Positions 36,699-46,734 of a stretch of DNA of 64,000 bases are shown here, piece after piece. Position 1 is the first letter of the stretch; each line of letters starts with the position of its first letter. Source of the DNA: Mycolicibacterium gadium (GTDB lineage: Bacteria > Actinomycetota > Actinomycetes > Mycobacteriales > Mycobacteriaceae); contig NZ_AP022608.1 of the NCBI RefSeq assembly GCF_010728925.1, positions 4,712,001 through 4,776,000 on the forward strand, written 5' to 3'. Both the position numbers and the translations under genes were made by a program. The notes beneath the pieces were generated by a model. That model saw nothing but the letters and a program-made list of their open reading frames with translations. It did not search any database and was not told where the DNA came from.

Positions 36699-36881
36699 CG
36701 TCGTCTTCCTTTGCAAGGCCGTTAGGACGGAAAAGCGGTGCTAAATGTACCTGAGCAGTGTCCCAAAAGCCGGAAAAATCAAGACAATATCGTGTTGCGG
36801 AACCACGTCCAGATACGTCGCTCACCTGCAATTTTTGCGTAGGCAAGAGTTCGCAAGGGGGCCCGCGCCTAGTCTGGGCGC

Positions 36882-37580
36882 ATGAGCACGCCATCACGTC
36901 CGGATTATCCGCAGATGGCTGCGGCTCGTGGCCGCGTCGAACCGGCACCAAGGCGCGTCCGCGGGTTCCGTGGCGCCGAGCTGATTTTCGACACGACCTC
37001 GGCGCGCTATGTGTGGGAGGTGCCGTACTACCCGCAGTATTTCGTGCCGCTTTCCGATGTCCGCGCCGACGTTCTGCGCGAAGGTCTTCCGGGTATGCGG
37101 GTGTTCGACGACGGCGACTTCGCCGGACTGGTCCGGTTTCGGTGGGACACTTTGAATTGGTTCGAGGAGGACGAGCCGATCTACGGTCATCCACGGAATC
37201 CGTACGTGCGGGTGGATGCGCTGCGGTCGCATCGTCACGTGCAGGTCGCATTGAACGGGGAGACGCTGGCCGAGACCCGCTGCCCGGTATTGCTTTTCGA
37301 GACCGGGCTACCCACCCGGTACTACATCGACCGTACCGCTGTGGACTTCGAATGCCTCGAACCGTCGACCACGCAGACCCTGTGTCCCTACAAAGGCGTC
37401 ACCTCGAGGTACTGGTCGGTGCGTATCGCGAACACGCTTGTGGCCGACCTGGCATGGTCCTACGAGACGCCGCTGCCTGCCGTGGCGTCGATCGCGAACA
37501 TGGTCGCGTTCTACAACGAAAAGGTCGACATCACAGTCGATGGTGTCGAACTACCCCGTCCCGCAACCCATTTCAGTTAG
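36882..37580 (+). CDS. DUF427 domain protein
   Basis: A 232-residue cytosolic protein with two DUF427-like beta-barrel units. The first covers about residues 18-100 (RGAELIFDTTSARYVWEVPYYPQYFVP) and the second about 108-215 (HVQVALNGETLAET, PTRYYIDR, TLCPYKGVTSRYW). The CPYKG and RYYI sequences are the family hallmark. The domain is widespread in bacteria and fungi and has no established activity. It stands alone between two operons of the opposite strand. Confidence 0.87.
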   Translation: MSTPSRPDYPQMAAARGRVEPAPRRVRGFRGAELIFDTTSARYVWEVPYYPQYFVPLSDVRADVLREGLPGMRVFDDGDFAGLVRFRWDTLNWFEEDEPIYGHPRNPYVRVDALRSHRHVQVALNGETLAETRCPVLLFETGLPTRYYIDRTAVDFECLEPSTTQTLCPYKGVTSRYWSVRIANTLVADLAWSYETPLPAVASIANMVAFYNEKVDITVDGVELPRPATHFS

Positions 37581-37590
37581 CGAGCGGCGC

Positions 37591-38010
37591 TCAGCCGACC
37601 TTTTGCAGCTGGAACGGGCTCTGCGTCACCACGCCGCCTGCGCAGCCGTAATTGGAGTCCGACGACAGCACACCGGCCAGCGTGGCCGGGTCGACCGACA
37701 TCGATACCACGGCCGGTTCGTAATGCCCGTCAGCGCAGGTCAAGCCACCTGGCTTCGAGACGGTGAAGTTCCAGCGGCCACCGCTCAGCGTGGTCGGAGT
37801 GGACCAGCCCTGGTTGCTGGTGACCGTCCCGGTGCAACCGGCAGGGGCACAACCCGTCACGAAGGTCCACACGTTGTAAGGGTCACCGTCCGATGAGCCG
37901 TAGGTGCCGTTGAGTAGTGGGGGATCGGCAGCCGCCGCGCCGGCGAATGCGACGCCCGCAATCGCCGGGGCGGCGAGAGTGGCAGCCACTGTGCGCAGAA
38001 CCTTCGTCAT
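37591..38010 (-). CDS. Small exported protein of unknown function
   Basis: A 139-residue secreted protein with a signal peptide of about 28 residues (cleavage near GAAAA-DPP). The mature part has four cysteines in two pairs (TGCAPAGCTG and GLTCADG, NYGCAGG) and Gly/Thr/Ser-rich beta-type sequence. Similar small Cys-containing secreted proteins are common in mycobacteria (for example those containing PYNVWTF-like motifs). It lies 5 bp downstream of the AbrB-type gene and may be co-transcribed with it. No function can be assigned. Confidence 0.78.
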   Translation of the reverse strand: MTKVLRTVAATLAAPAIAGVAFAGAAAADPPLLNGTYGSSDGDPYNVWTFVTGCAPAGCTGTVTSNQGWSTPTTLSGGRWNFTVSKPGGLTCADGHYEPAVVSMSVDPATLAGVLSSDSNYGCAGGVVTQSPFQLQKVG

Positions 38011-38015
38011 AATGA

Positions 38016-39098
38016 TCAGGAATTTAACGGTGCTCTCAGCCCGCACGCTGTCGGCGCGGCAATGATCCCCGTTTTGTGCCCATGATGAGGCCGAATCGAA
38101 ATCGCCGGCGCTGTGTTCGCCAATAGCCTGAACCGCAGGAACATTCGTGCAACCAAGGGTGCGGCGAACAGCATGAGCACCACACGGATCACCTGGGACG
38201 CCATCACGAACTGCACGTCGCAGTCGGATCCGATGGTGTACCCGAGCACCGCGTAGATGCCGCCGGGGCTGGTCGCCAGATAGCCGTCGAGTCGGCTGAG
38301 TCCGGCGACGTCCGCCAGCACCATGCCGAAGCCTGCCACGATCAGGTTGAGGACCGCGATCAATGCCAGTGCAGTGGGCAGGATCCGGCGGATCGCGCGA
38401 AGTGATTCACGGTCGAACTCCAGCACGGTCTGCCACACGAAGAGCAGCGCCGCAGCCTGGACCAGCATCACAGGAACGTCGAGACCTCTGATCAATCCGC
38501 TGAATTCCAGCGCAATGGTGATCGCCATCGGGCCGAGCAGCCCGGCACCGGGCAGCCGTACCGCACGGCCGGCCGCCGCGCCGACGACCACAAGCACCGC
38601 GATCAGCGGCAGGTTGAAGAACTTCGGCAGGATGTCCACGGCATCGGAATGCGATGCGCCCGAACCGGACCCGCCGTAGATGACCGCGACGACTAAAGGC
38701 ATGGCCGCGGTGATCAGAGCGACGCGTAGATACTGCACCGCAGCGACGACACGATCGTCGGCGCCCAACTCACGGGCGATGGACACCACGCCGGACGAAC
38801 CACCTGCGACGAGCGCGAGCGCACCCGTCAGCGGGCTGATGCCGCGGTGCATGCTCAGCAGCGCGCCGCCGGCGATACAGATGGCCAGTGTCCCGACGGC
38901 GACGGCCAACAGCGCCACCCACTCCGCAGCTTCGAGCGAGGAGAACGAGACGTCGCGAACCAGAAGTCCGGTGGCCACCCCGAGCACACCCTGGACCGCC
39001 AGGGTCGACGCCGGCACCGCCCGCGGTGCGTGGCGTGACAGGGTCCAGGCCAGGATTCCGCAGACCAGGGCCACTGCGACGAGCTCGATGGTGTTCAC
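38016..39098 (-). CDS. AbrB-family (PF05145) integral membrane protein
   Basis: A 360-residue polytopic membrane protein with about ten helices arranged as two repeats, the pattern of the AbrB/ammonia monooxygenase-related putative regulator family. Typical short motifs are GGALLSMHRGI, ALVAGGSSG and, in the second repeat, LATSPGGIYAVLGYTIGSD. Despite the family name there is no DNA-binding domain; a transport role is likely. The start is GTG 39098. It precedes the small exported gene on the same strand. Confidence 0.85.
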   Translation of the reverse strand: MNTIELVAVALVCGILAWTLSRHAPRAVPASTLAVQGVLGVATGLLVRDVSFSSLEAAEWVALLAVAVGTLAICIAGGALLSMHRGISPLTGALALVAGGSSGVVSIARELGADDRVVAAVQYLRVALITAAMPLVVAVIYGGSGSGASHSDAVDILPKFFNLPLIAVLVVVGAAAGRAVRLPGAGLLGPMAITIALEFSGLIRGLDVPVMLVQAAALLFVWQTVLEFDRESLRAIRRILPTALALIAVLNLIVAGFGMVLADVAGLSRLDGYLATSPGGIYAVLGYTIGSDCDVQFVMASQVIRVVLMLFAAPLVARMFLRFRLLANTAPAISIRPHHGHKTGIIAAPTACGLRAPLNS

Positions 39099-39227
39099 GG
39101 GCTCAGGTTCTGACGACGTTCTTGGTGATTCCTAAAAGCGACGGTGTGCACGGCTCCAAGAAACTTCAAAGAATTGGCCGCCAATCTCGTGTCACGCATC
39201 CCGGCGATACACGAAAGGAGACCGCAG

Positions 39228-40223
39228 ATGCACACGCTGGCGACAGAAGAAGGATTCCGTAGCCGCAGGCCGATGATCGGGTCCACGGTGTGGGATCGCG
39301 CGACTTTCGACGACGAGTCCTACACGGTCACGGTCGAGCCACACCAGGCCGAGGCCTGCCGGCAGATCGTTTCCGAGCTGCGGCGACGCGGCAAGCGGAT
39401 CGGCACCGTCGAGCCCGCCGACTTCGTTCACCCCGGGCTCTCTGAGTTGGCCCAGGTCATCAGCAAGCACGTGCACTCCGTCGCCGGCTTCGTCCTGCTG
39501 CGCGGGCTGCCGTCAGGCGGCTGGACCGACGAGGAAGCGTCGATGCTCTATTGGGGCATCGGTACCTACCTGGGCCGGCCGCTGCCGCAGAACCGGGCTG
39601 GCGATCGCGTCTACCTGGTTCAGGACACCGGCGCGACGCTGATGGAGGCGCGCGGCTCGAAGACAAATCTCGGGATGATCTACCACACCGACTCGGCGGC
39701 TGCCTTCGTCGGCAGCCGTCCCGACATCCTCGCGCTGATGTGTCTGCGGAAGGCCCTGTCCGGCGGTGAGTCGCTGATGGTCAGCGGTCACACCGCCTAC
39801 AACATCCTGCTGGCCACGCGCCCGGATCTGGTGGAGGTGCTTTACGGAGAGTTCCTCTTCGACCGGTCGAAGGACACGGCGGAGGGCGAGGACCCGGTGT
39901 CGCGCGGACCGGTGTTCACCGACACCGAAGACGGTGTGGCCGTCCGCTACAACCGCTTGCACATCGAACTGGGACACCATCTTTCGGGCACTCCGCTCAC
40001 CGCGCTACAGCGGGAGGCGCTCGATGCATTCGATGCGATCCTGAACGATCCGGCGAACGCGATCGATTTCACGATGGAGCCCGGCGACGTCTTCTTCGCC
40101 GACAACAACACCGTGCTCCACAACCGCAACGCTTTCACCGACGCAACCGAGGTCGAGAACCGGCGGTGCCTGGTGCGGCTCTGGCTCGCCGCGGGTTCGG
40201 CCAAATACATGTGGAGCCGATGA
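39228..40223 (+). CDS. TauD/TfdA-type Fe(II)/2-oxoglutarate dioxygenase
   Basis: A 331-residue non-haem iron oxygenase. The iron-binding triad is visible as His153 and Asp155 in YHTDS and a distal His in TVLHNRNAF. The later ENRRCLVRLWL provides the Arg that binds 2-oxoglutarate. ATG 39228 follows GAAAGGAG and was chosen over an in-frame ATG at 39144 that lies in the spacer. Its substrate (taurine, an amino acid or a hydroxy-acid such as gamma-butyrobetaine) cannot be told from sequence; no sulfonate transporter is nearby. Confidence 0.87.
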   Translation: MHTLATEEGFRSRRPMIGSTVWDRATFDDESYTVTVEPHQAEACRQIVSELRRRGKRIGTVEPADFVHPGLSELAQVISKHVHSVAGFVLLRGLPSGGWTDEEASMLYWGIGTYLGRPLPQNRAGDRVYLVQDTGATLMEARGSKTNLGMIYHTDSAAAFVGSRPDILALMCLRKALSGGESLMVSGHTAYNILLATRPDLVEVLYGEFLFDRSKDTAEGEDPVSRGPVFTDTEDGVAVRYNRLHIELGHHLSGTPLTALQREALDAFDAILNDPANAIDFTMEPGDVFFADNNTVLHNRNAFTDATEVENRRCLVRLWLAAGSAKYMWSR

Positions 40224-40235
40224 CGAGTATCGGAC

Positions 40236-40490
40236 TCAGTGATGTCCGCCGTCGTCGCGCTGGGTGTCCACTGGGGCGCCGGGCCCAGCCGTGGGCGCCT
40301 CCGGCGGTACGGGCGCGGGCACGCAGGTTGGCGTGCCGTCAACGATGGATTCGCTTCCGACACATGAGGGTTCGGCGACCACCTGCGCCGGAGTATTGGT
40401 CAGTGCTGCCATTACGGGTGCGGCGGCGAACGCAACACCGAGGACGGCTGCGCCGACAAGTCTTCGGGCAAGCCTTTCCGGATCGAACAT
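40236..40490 (-). CDS. Small exported hypothetical protein
   Basis: An 84-residue protein with a signal peptide (basic FDPERLARRL, hydrophobic core to about residue 29, cleavage near VMAALT), two cysteines (residues about 43 and 56) that could form a disulfide, and a Pro/Gly-rich tail ending in HH. A good ribosome site (GAGGTGGG) precedes ATG 40490. It is convergent with the dioxygenase gene (12 bp between stops). Too short for a functional assignment, but it has the features of a real gene. Confidence 0.68.
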   Translation of the reverse strand: MFDPERLARRLVGAAVLGVAFAAAPVMAALTNTPAQVVAEPSCVGSESIVDGTPTCVPAPVPPEAPTAGPGAPVDTQRDDGGHH

Positions 40491-40635
40491 TTCCCACCTC
40501 CTGTCCAGAGTCTCGGCAGGAAGAGCGCCGGCATGGGTTGATGTGCTCCACCCGCGAGGCTGAGTCGACCCTATCTCCGTTGGCGGAGCCGTGGAGCAGA
40601 AATTGACGCATGGGAAAAATAGCCCTGCCCAACAA

Positions 40636-40709
40636 TGGAGCCGATGACGGGAATCGAACCCGCGTATTCAGCTTGGGAAGCTGATGTTCTGCCATTGAAC
40701 TACATCGGC
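40636..40709 (-). tRNA. glyU: tRNA-Gly (anticodon CCC)
   Basis: A complete cloverleaf on the minus strand. The 7-bp acceptor stem GCCGATG/CATCGGC is closed, the anticodon stem TCAGC/GCTGA holds the loop TTCCCAA with anticodon CCC at positions 34-36, and the T arm reads GCGGGTTCGATTCCCGT (GTTCGAT loop core). The 3' CCA is encoded (positions 40638-40636), so the transcript covers 40709-40636. It lies upstream of and divergent from dcd, as in M. tuberculosis. Confidence 0.96.
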
Positions 40710-40767
40710 TTGTCTGGCTGGCTTGGCTAGCTCTGCCAGTGATCACGAAGGCTAACACTCGAGCCGC

Positions 40768-40773
40768 TACGCT
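40768..40773 (+). promoter_or_regulatory. -10 element of dcd, probable leaderless start
   Basis: TACGCT fits the mycobacterial -10 consensus TANNNT and ends six bases before the GTG start of dcd (40780), so transcription most likely begins at the start codon. No Shine-Dalgarno sequence is present between them, which agrees with a leaderless mRNA. Confidence 0.5.
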
Positions 40774-40779
40774 CGTCGC

Positions 40780-41352
40780 GTGCTGCTCTCCGATCGCGAC
40801 ATCAGGGCCGAAATCGCCGCCGGACGGTTGGGCATCGACCCCTTCGAGGAAAGCCTGATTCAGCCGTCGAGCGTCGACGTCCGGTTGGACAACCTGTTCC
40901 GGGTGTTCAACAACACCCGCTACACCCACATCGACCCGGCGATCCGCCAGGACGATCTCACCACCCTGGTCGAACCGAAGGAGGGCGAGCCGTTCGTACT
41001 GCATCCCGGCGAGTTCGTCCTCGGCTCGACGCTCGAGCGCTGCTCCCTGCCCGACGACCTCGCCGGCCGCCTGGAAGGCAAATCCTCGCTCGGTCGCCTC
41101 GGACTGCTGACCCACTCGACGGCCGGGTTCATCGACCCCGGCTTCACCGGCCACATCACGCTGGAACTGTCCAACGTCGCGAACCTGCCGATCACCCTGT
41201 GGACCGGCATGAAGATCGGCCAGCTCTGCCTGCTGCGGCTGACCAGCCCCGCCGAGCATCCCTACGGCAGCTCGCAGGCCGGCTCCAAGTATCAGGGGCA
41301 GCGCGGCCCGACCCCGTCACGCTCCTATCAGAACTTCATCAAGTCCACCTGA
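40780..41352 (+). CDS. dcd: dCTP deaminase (bifunctional dUTPase type)
   Basis: A 190-residue enzyme that deaminates dCTP to dUTP and, in the mycobacterial form, hydrolyses it to dUMP for thymidylate synthesis. Conserved stretches are clear: [34 protein letters not shown] (catalytic Ser/Arg/Glu region), [11 protein letters not shown] and the C-terminal [11 protein letters not shown] that closes over the active site. Length equals that of M. tuberculosis Dcd. Starts with GTG, probably leaderless. It is divergent from tRNA-Gly. Confidence 0.96.
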   Translation: MLLSDRDIRAEIAAGRLGIDPFEESLIQPSSVDVRLDNLFRVFNNTRYTHIDPAIRQDDLTTLVEPKEGEPFVLHPGEFVLGSTLERCSLPDDLAGRLEGKSSLGRLGLLTHSTAGFIDPGFTGHITLELSNVANLPITLWTGMKIGQLCLLRLTSPAEHPYGSSQAGSKYQGQRGPTPSRSYQNFIKST

Positions 41353-41466
41353 GCCGGTGAGCTTTCGGTAACTGCGGCGAAACACGAAACATGCCGGAAA
41401 CACTTTTGCCGCGCGGCTGAAACTTAGGGCCGAAATGCTTCTCCGAACTTCGCCGAAGGAGCTGAC

Positions 41467-42783
<1,317 letters not shown>

Positions 42784-43040
42784 CGTATCCCAAGACATCT
42801 TTCTTACCGATTGAACGGCCTAGCGCATCCGGCCGTTGACCCGAGTAGGGTCGTGATACCGGCGTCGTCGGGGCGCCGGAGCTGCCATGGATCCGGCCAC
42901 GACTCGATCGCTGTCAGCAAATGCGTTTCGGGATGTAACGCACCTGCAGATCAAGTCGATGAAGTACTAGTGGTCGGCACGTGCGGAATGCGGGGCCAAT
43001 CAGAGAACTTTACGGATAGCAAACTTATTTGGAGGAGTAA

Positions 43041-44612
43041 GTGGACATCGTATTGGGTGTGTCGACGACACCTACGACGGTCCGCATGGTGCTGGTCGAA
43101 GGGGAAAAGGGCGACGGTGTAACCGTCGACCACGACTCGTTCGACGTCGCTTCTGAGGAAGGCTCGGCTAACTCGGCGGCCGATCAGGTCGTCGAAGCGG
43201 TGCTGGGCACCCAGGAGAGCGCGGCAACCGGCGGCCACCACCTCAAGGCGATCGGTGTGACCTGGAGCGACCACAGCGAGGGCGCGGCACTGCGCGATGC
43301 GCTGGCCGCCAAGGGCCTGGACGACGTGATGCTGGTGTCCGCGAGCCACGCCGCGGCGTCGCTGGCGCAGGCCGCGGGCCGCGCCGTTGGATACGCGACC
43401 ACCGCACTGCTGTTCATCGACCGTGACAGCGCCACGCTGTCGGTCGTCCAGACCGACGATGGCTCGGTCGTGAAGGTGCTGAGCAGCAGTCTGCACAGCG
43501 AGGACGCGATGGGAGTGCTGTCCGAGATGGCTGCCGCCGTCGACGCGCAGGATTCGCCACCGCAGGGCATGTTCGTCGTCGGCTCCGGCGTCGACGTCTC
43601 CTCGGTCAAGGAACACCTCCGGCACCTGGTCAGCCTCCCGGTCAGCGCGCCGGACGAACCCGAACTCGCCCTCGCTCGCGGTGCGGCCCTGGCCGCCGCC
43701 AACGCGCCGGCCATGGAATCCTCCACCGTCGGCCTGGCCTACTCGCTGGACCCCGACGGCACCACCGCAGGCTCGGTCCTCGCCGGCCTCGCCAATGCGG
43801 AGACGCAGCTGCGGGCGGTCGGCTCCGATGGGGCGGCCCTTGATGACTATGACCCCCAGACCGACATGCAGCTGGCCGAGCCCGAGCGCAAGCCGTTCCT
43901 GCTGGTCGGCAGTGCGCTGACGTCCATCTTCGTCGTCGGCGTTGTGGCGCTGGTCATTTCCTTGGCGGTGAGCATCCGTCCGACGGCCGACCAGCGGCCG
44001 AGTCCCGGTCAGAACGCGCTGGTTCCGACCACGGTCGTACCCGCCGCACCGGCTCCCGCGCCCCCTCCGGTGGCGAAGCCGGTCGAGGCGCCCCCGCCGC
44101 CGCCGCCGGCGGCGCAAACCATCAAGCCTCCGGTGCCCGTGGCGCAGCAGGTGCCGCAGGCACCTCCGCGGACCGTGTACGTCGAGGCGCCGGCACCCGC
44201 GGCACCGCCCCCGGCACCTGCGGCACCGCCTCCGGCGCCCGCGGCTCCGGTTCCCGCGCCGGCGCCGGCGCCGGTCTACACGCCGCCGCCGGTCTACAAC
44301 CCACCGCCGTACTACCGGCCGTGGACGCCGCCGTGGCGCCCGACGTATGTGCAGCCGAAGCCGTGGACTCCGCCTTGGAGCCCGCAGTGGGACAACGACG
44401 AGCCCGAGACGCCGCCGCAGCAGCAGTACCCGCAGGAGTCGCAGTACCCGCAGCAGCAGTACCCGCAGTCGCCGTCACGGAGCGGCTCGGATAACGGCTC
44501 CAATTCGCGCGGTGGTTCTCAATACCCGGGATCTCAATACCCGGGATCGGGTTCGTCCGGCCGTGGCGGCGGTGGTGGCGGAAACAACTGCTTCCTGATC
44601 TTCTGCAGCTGA
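43041..44612 (+). CDS. DUF7159-like membrane protein, Pro-rich tail (paralogue of 24060 gene)
   Basis: A 523-residue protein with the same layout as the gene at 24060-25181. The N-terminal cytoplasmic domain (1-225) begins MDIVLGVSTTPTTVRMVLVE and contains FVVGSGVDVSSVK and the ELALARGAALAAA helix. It is followed by a linker, a membrane helix (about 285-312) and a 210-residue tail that is first Pro/Ala-rich, then Trp/Tyr/Pro-rich (YRPWTPPWRP), then Gln/Ser/Gly-rich, ending CFLIFCS. The domain looks like a degenerate actin-type ATPase fold; whether it binds nucleotide is unknown. A strong ribosome site GGAGGAG precedes the GTG. It stands alone between amt and the UDP-glucose dehydrogenase gene. 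Confidence 0.82.
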   Translation: MDIVLGVSTTPTTVRMVLVEGEKGDGVTVDHDSFDVASEEGSANSAADQVVEAVLGTQESAATGGHHLKAIGVTWSDHSEGAALRDALAAKGLDDVMLVSASHAAASLAQAAGRAVGYATTALLFIDRDSATLSVVQTDDGSVVKVLSSSLHSEDAMGVLSEMAAAVDAQDSPPQGMFVVGSGVDVSSVKEHLRHLVSLPVSAPDEPELALARGAALAAANAPAMESSTVGLAYSLDPDGTTAGSVLAGLANAETQLRAVGSDGAALDDYDPQTDMQLAEPERKPFLLVGSALTSIFVVGVVALVISLAVSIRPTADQRPSPGQNALVPTTVVPAAPAPAPPPVAKPVEAPPPPPPAAQTIKPPVPVAQQVPQAPPRTVYVEAPAPAAPPPAPAAPPPAPAAPVPAPAPAPVYTPPPVYNPPPYYRPWTPPWRPTYVQPKPWTPPWSPQWDNDEPETPPQQQYPQESQYPQQQYPQSPSRSGSDNGSNSRGGSQYPGSQYPGSGSSGRGGGGGGNNCFLIFCS

Positions 44613-44701
44613 GGCCGGCCGCGTTCACTCGTAACCCAGCGTTGGTGTGTTGCTAAGTGTCGCGTAGCAGTTAGCTCATCGGGGCTGCCTAAAGAGGTGG
44701 T

Positions 44702-46051
44702 ATGCGATGCGCAGTATTCGGCACGGGCTATCTCGGAGCGACTCACGCCGCCGGCATGGCCGAAATCGGGCACGACGTGATCGGTGTCGACATCGACCCC
44801 GGGAAGATCGCCAAGCTCGCCTCCGGCGACATTCCGTTCTACGAACCCGGCCTGCGAAACATGTTGGCCGCCAACATCGCTGCGGGTCGATTGCGCTTCA
44901 CCACCGACTACGACGCTGCCGCTGACTTCGCCGACGTCCACTTCCTCGGCGTCGGGACTCCGCAGAAGAAGGGCGAATACGGCGCGGATCTACGGCATGT
45001 GCACGCCGTCATCGACACGCTCGTGCCGCGCCTGACTAGATCAGCGGTCATCGTCGGTAAGTCCACGGTCCCAGTAGGCACCGCCGCTGAGCTCGCCGAA
45101 CGGGCGCGGGCATTGGCGCCGGCGGGCATCGACGTCGAGGTGGCGTGGAATCCTGAATTCCTCCGTGAAGGCTTCGCCGTGCACGACACGCTGCATCCCG
45201 GCCGGATTGTCCTTGGCGTGCCGAAGAATTCGGTCAGCGCCGAATCCGCCGTGCGTGAACTGTATGCGCCGCTGCTGGACGGGGACGTGCCGTTCCTGGT
45301 CACCGACCTGCAGACCGCAGAGCTGGTCAAGGTGTCGGCAAACGCGTTCCTCGCCACGAAGATCTCCTTCATCAATGCGATCTCGGAGGTGTGTGAGGCG
45401 GTCGATGCCGACGTCACGGTGCTGGCCGACGCGCTGGGTCACGACTCCCGGATCGGGCGCCGATTCCTCAACGCGGGTCTCGGATTCGGCGGCGGCTGCC
45501 TGCCCAAGGACATCCGCGCGTTCATGGCCCGCGCCGGTGAGCTCGGGGCCAATCACGCGCTGACGTTCCTTCGGGAGGTGGACAGCATCAACATGCGCCG
45601 TCGGACCAGGATGGTGGAGCTGGCGACAACCGCGTGTGGTGGTTCACTACTCGGCGCGAACGTCGCGGTGCTCGGCGCGGCGTTCAAGCCCGAGTCCGAT
45701 GACGTGCGCGACTCACCGGCACTGAACGTCGCGGGAATGCTGCAACTCAACGGCGCCACCGTCAATGTGTACGACCCCAAGGCGATCGAGAACTCGCAGC
45801 GTCTGTTTCCGACACTGAACTACTCCACGTCGGTGGTAGAGGCATGTGAACGCGCCGACGCCGTGCTGGTGTTGACCGAGTGGCGCGAGTTCGTCGATCT
45901 CGATCCCGCCGAGTTAGCCGATACCGTACGAGCCAAAGTCGTTGTGGACGGGCGCAATTGCCTCGATGCCGAGCGGTGGTCGGCCGCGGGCTGGCACGTG
46001 TACTGCCTGGGTAAGAGCCCGCGCGCGGTCACTCCGCCGTCGCTTGTTTGA
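44702..46051 (+). CDS. udgA: UDP-glucose 6-dehydrogenase
   Basis: A 449-residue NAD-dependent enzyme that oxidises UDP-glucose twice to UDP-glucuronate, a precursor of surface glycans. The Rossmann loop is GTGYLG (7-12), the catalytic Cys266 lies in GFGGGCLPKD, WNPEFLREG is present, and the C-terminal GAAFKPESDDVRDSPA UDP-binding segment completes the set. Length and position match M. tuberculosis Rv0322. Its end overlaps the TetR gene tail by 23 bp on the opposite strand. Confidence 0.94.
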   Translation: MRCAVFGTGYLGATHAAGMAEIGHDVIGVDIDPGKIAKLASGDIPFYEPGLRNMLAANIAAGRLRFTTDYDAAADFADVHFLGVGTPQKKGEYGADLRHVHAVIDTLVPRLTRSAVIVGKSTVPVGTAAELAERARALAPAGIDVEVAWNPEFLREGFAVHDTLHPGRIVLGVPKNSVSAESAVRELYAPLLDGDVPFLVTDLQTAELVKVSANAFLATKISFINAISEVCEAVDADVTVLADALGHDSRIGRRFLNAGLGFGGGCLPKDIRAFMARAGELGANHALTFLREVDSINMRRRTRMVELATTACGGSLLGANVAVLGAAFKPESDDVRDSPALNVAGMLQLNGATVNVYDPKAIENSQRLFPTLNYSTSVVEACERADAVLVLTEWREFVDLDPAELADTVRAKVVVDGRNCLDAERWSAAGWHVYCLGKSPRAVTPPSLV

Positions 46052-46649
46052 GCATTCCGTCGAAGCCCTGCCACAACAGCATGAACACGAGTTCCACGAC
46101 CCGCTCGCGCGGCACGTCGCGATTCTCGTACCACCAGCTGGCGACTCCGTGACATGCCGCTTGGGTGGCCCTGGCCAGTATCCACGCCGCCTCGTCAACG
46201 GTGATGCCCTTCACCGGTTTTGAATCGCCCGCTCCGAATCGGATCAGATCGGCGATACCGGCGGTGCCGAGGTCGGCCAACTCCTGCCGCACTTCGGCGA
46301 TCTCGGGGTCGGCGGGCACATCCTGATGGAAGACGCGCCAGATGAACGGATCCTCCTCGACGAACGCGAAGTAGTTCGCGATGCTGGCGCGCACCAGCTC
46401 TTCGACCGTCGCGCCTTCGAGGCGACGCAGTGACCGCTCCCGCAGCTGCTCGGCGTGCGCCAGCAGGAGCGTCACGTGCAGGTCGCGTTTCGAGCCGAAG
46501 TGGTCGTAGAGCACGGACGGAACGACGCCTGCCCGCGCGGCGATGTCCGACATCTTGGCGGCCGTATACCCGTGCTCGGCGAAGACCTCGACGGCCGCGT
46601 CGAGGATGCGGGCCCGGCGTTCTTCGGCGGGTATCCGCTTCCTTGCCAT
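46029..46649 (-). CDS. TetR-family regulator, divergent from CYP140
   Basis: A 206-residue TetR repressor. The helix-turn-helix spans about residues 8-55 (RRARILDAAVEVFAEHGY, then MSDIAARAGVVPSVLYDHFGSKRDL), followed by the helical ligand-binding domain. ATG 46649 was chosen: the upstream open frame (to 46736) would place the palindromic operators inside the coding region. One operator overlaps this start codon and a second lies 34 bp further into the promoter of the divergent P450 gene, so it most likely represses both genes. Confidence 0.88.
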   Translation of the reverse strand: MARKRIPAEERRARILDAAVEVFAEHGYTAAKMSDIAARAGVVPSVLYDHFGSKRDLHVTLLLAHAEQLRERSLRRLEGATVEELVRASIANYFAFVEEDPFIWRVFHQDVPADPEIAEVRQELADLGTAGIADLIRFGAGDSKPVKGITVDEAAWILARATQAACHGVASWWYENRDVPRERVVELVFMLLWQGFDGMLKQATAE

Positions 46650-46668
46650 ACCGAATGATAATTCGGTA
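46649..46668. promoter_or_regulatory. TetR operator 1 (perfect palindrome)
   Basis: TACCGAAT-GATA-ATTCGGTA, 8-bp arms with a 4-bp spacer, touching the start codon of the TetR gene. The core ACCGAA...TTCGGT is repeated in operator 2, supporting recognition by one protein. Confidence 0.8.
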
Positions 46669-46683
46669 GGCTCCGGTTCCATA

Positions 46684-46701
46684 ACCGAACCACAATTCGG
46701 T
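46684..46701. promoter_or_regulatory. TetR operator 2
   Basis: ACCGAA-CCACAA-TTCGGT, 6-bp arms with a 6-bp spacer. The centre is 34 bp, about three helical turns, from operator 1 and about 42 bp before the P450 start. Same half-site as operator 1. Confidence 0.72.
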
Positions 46702-46734
46702 AAACCGTGTGGGCGGTCGACGGAGCGGAGGCTC

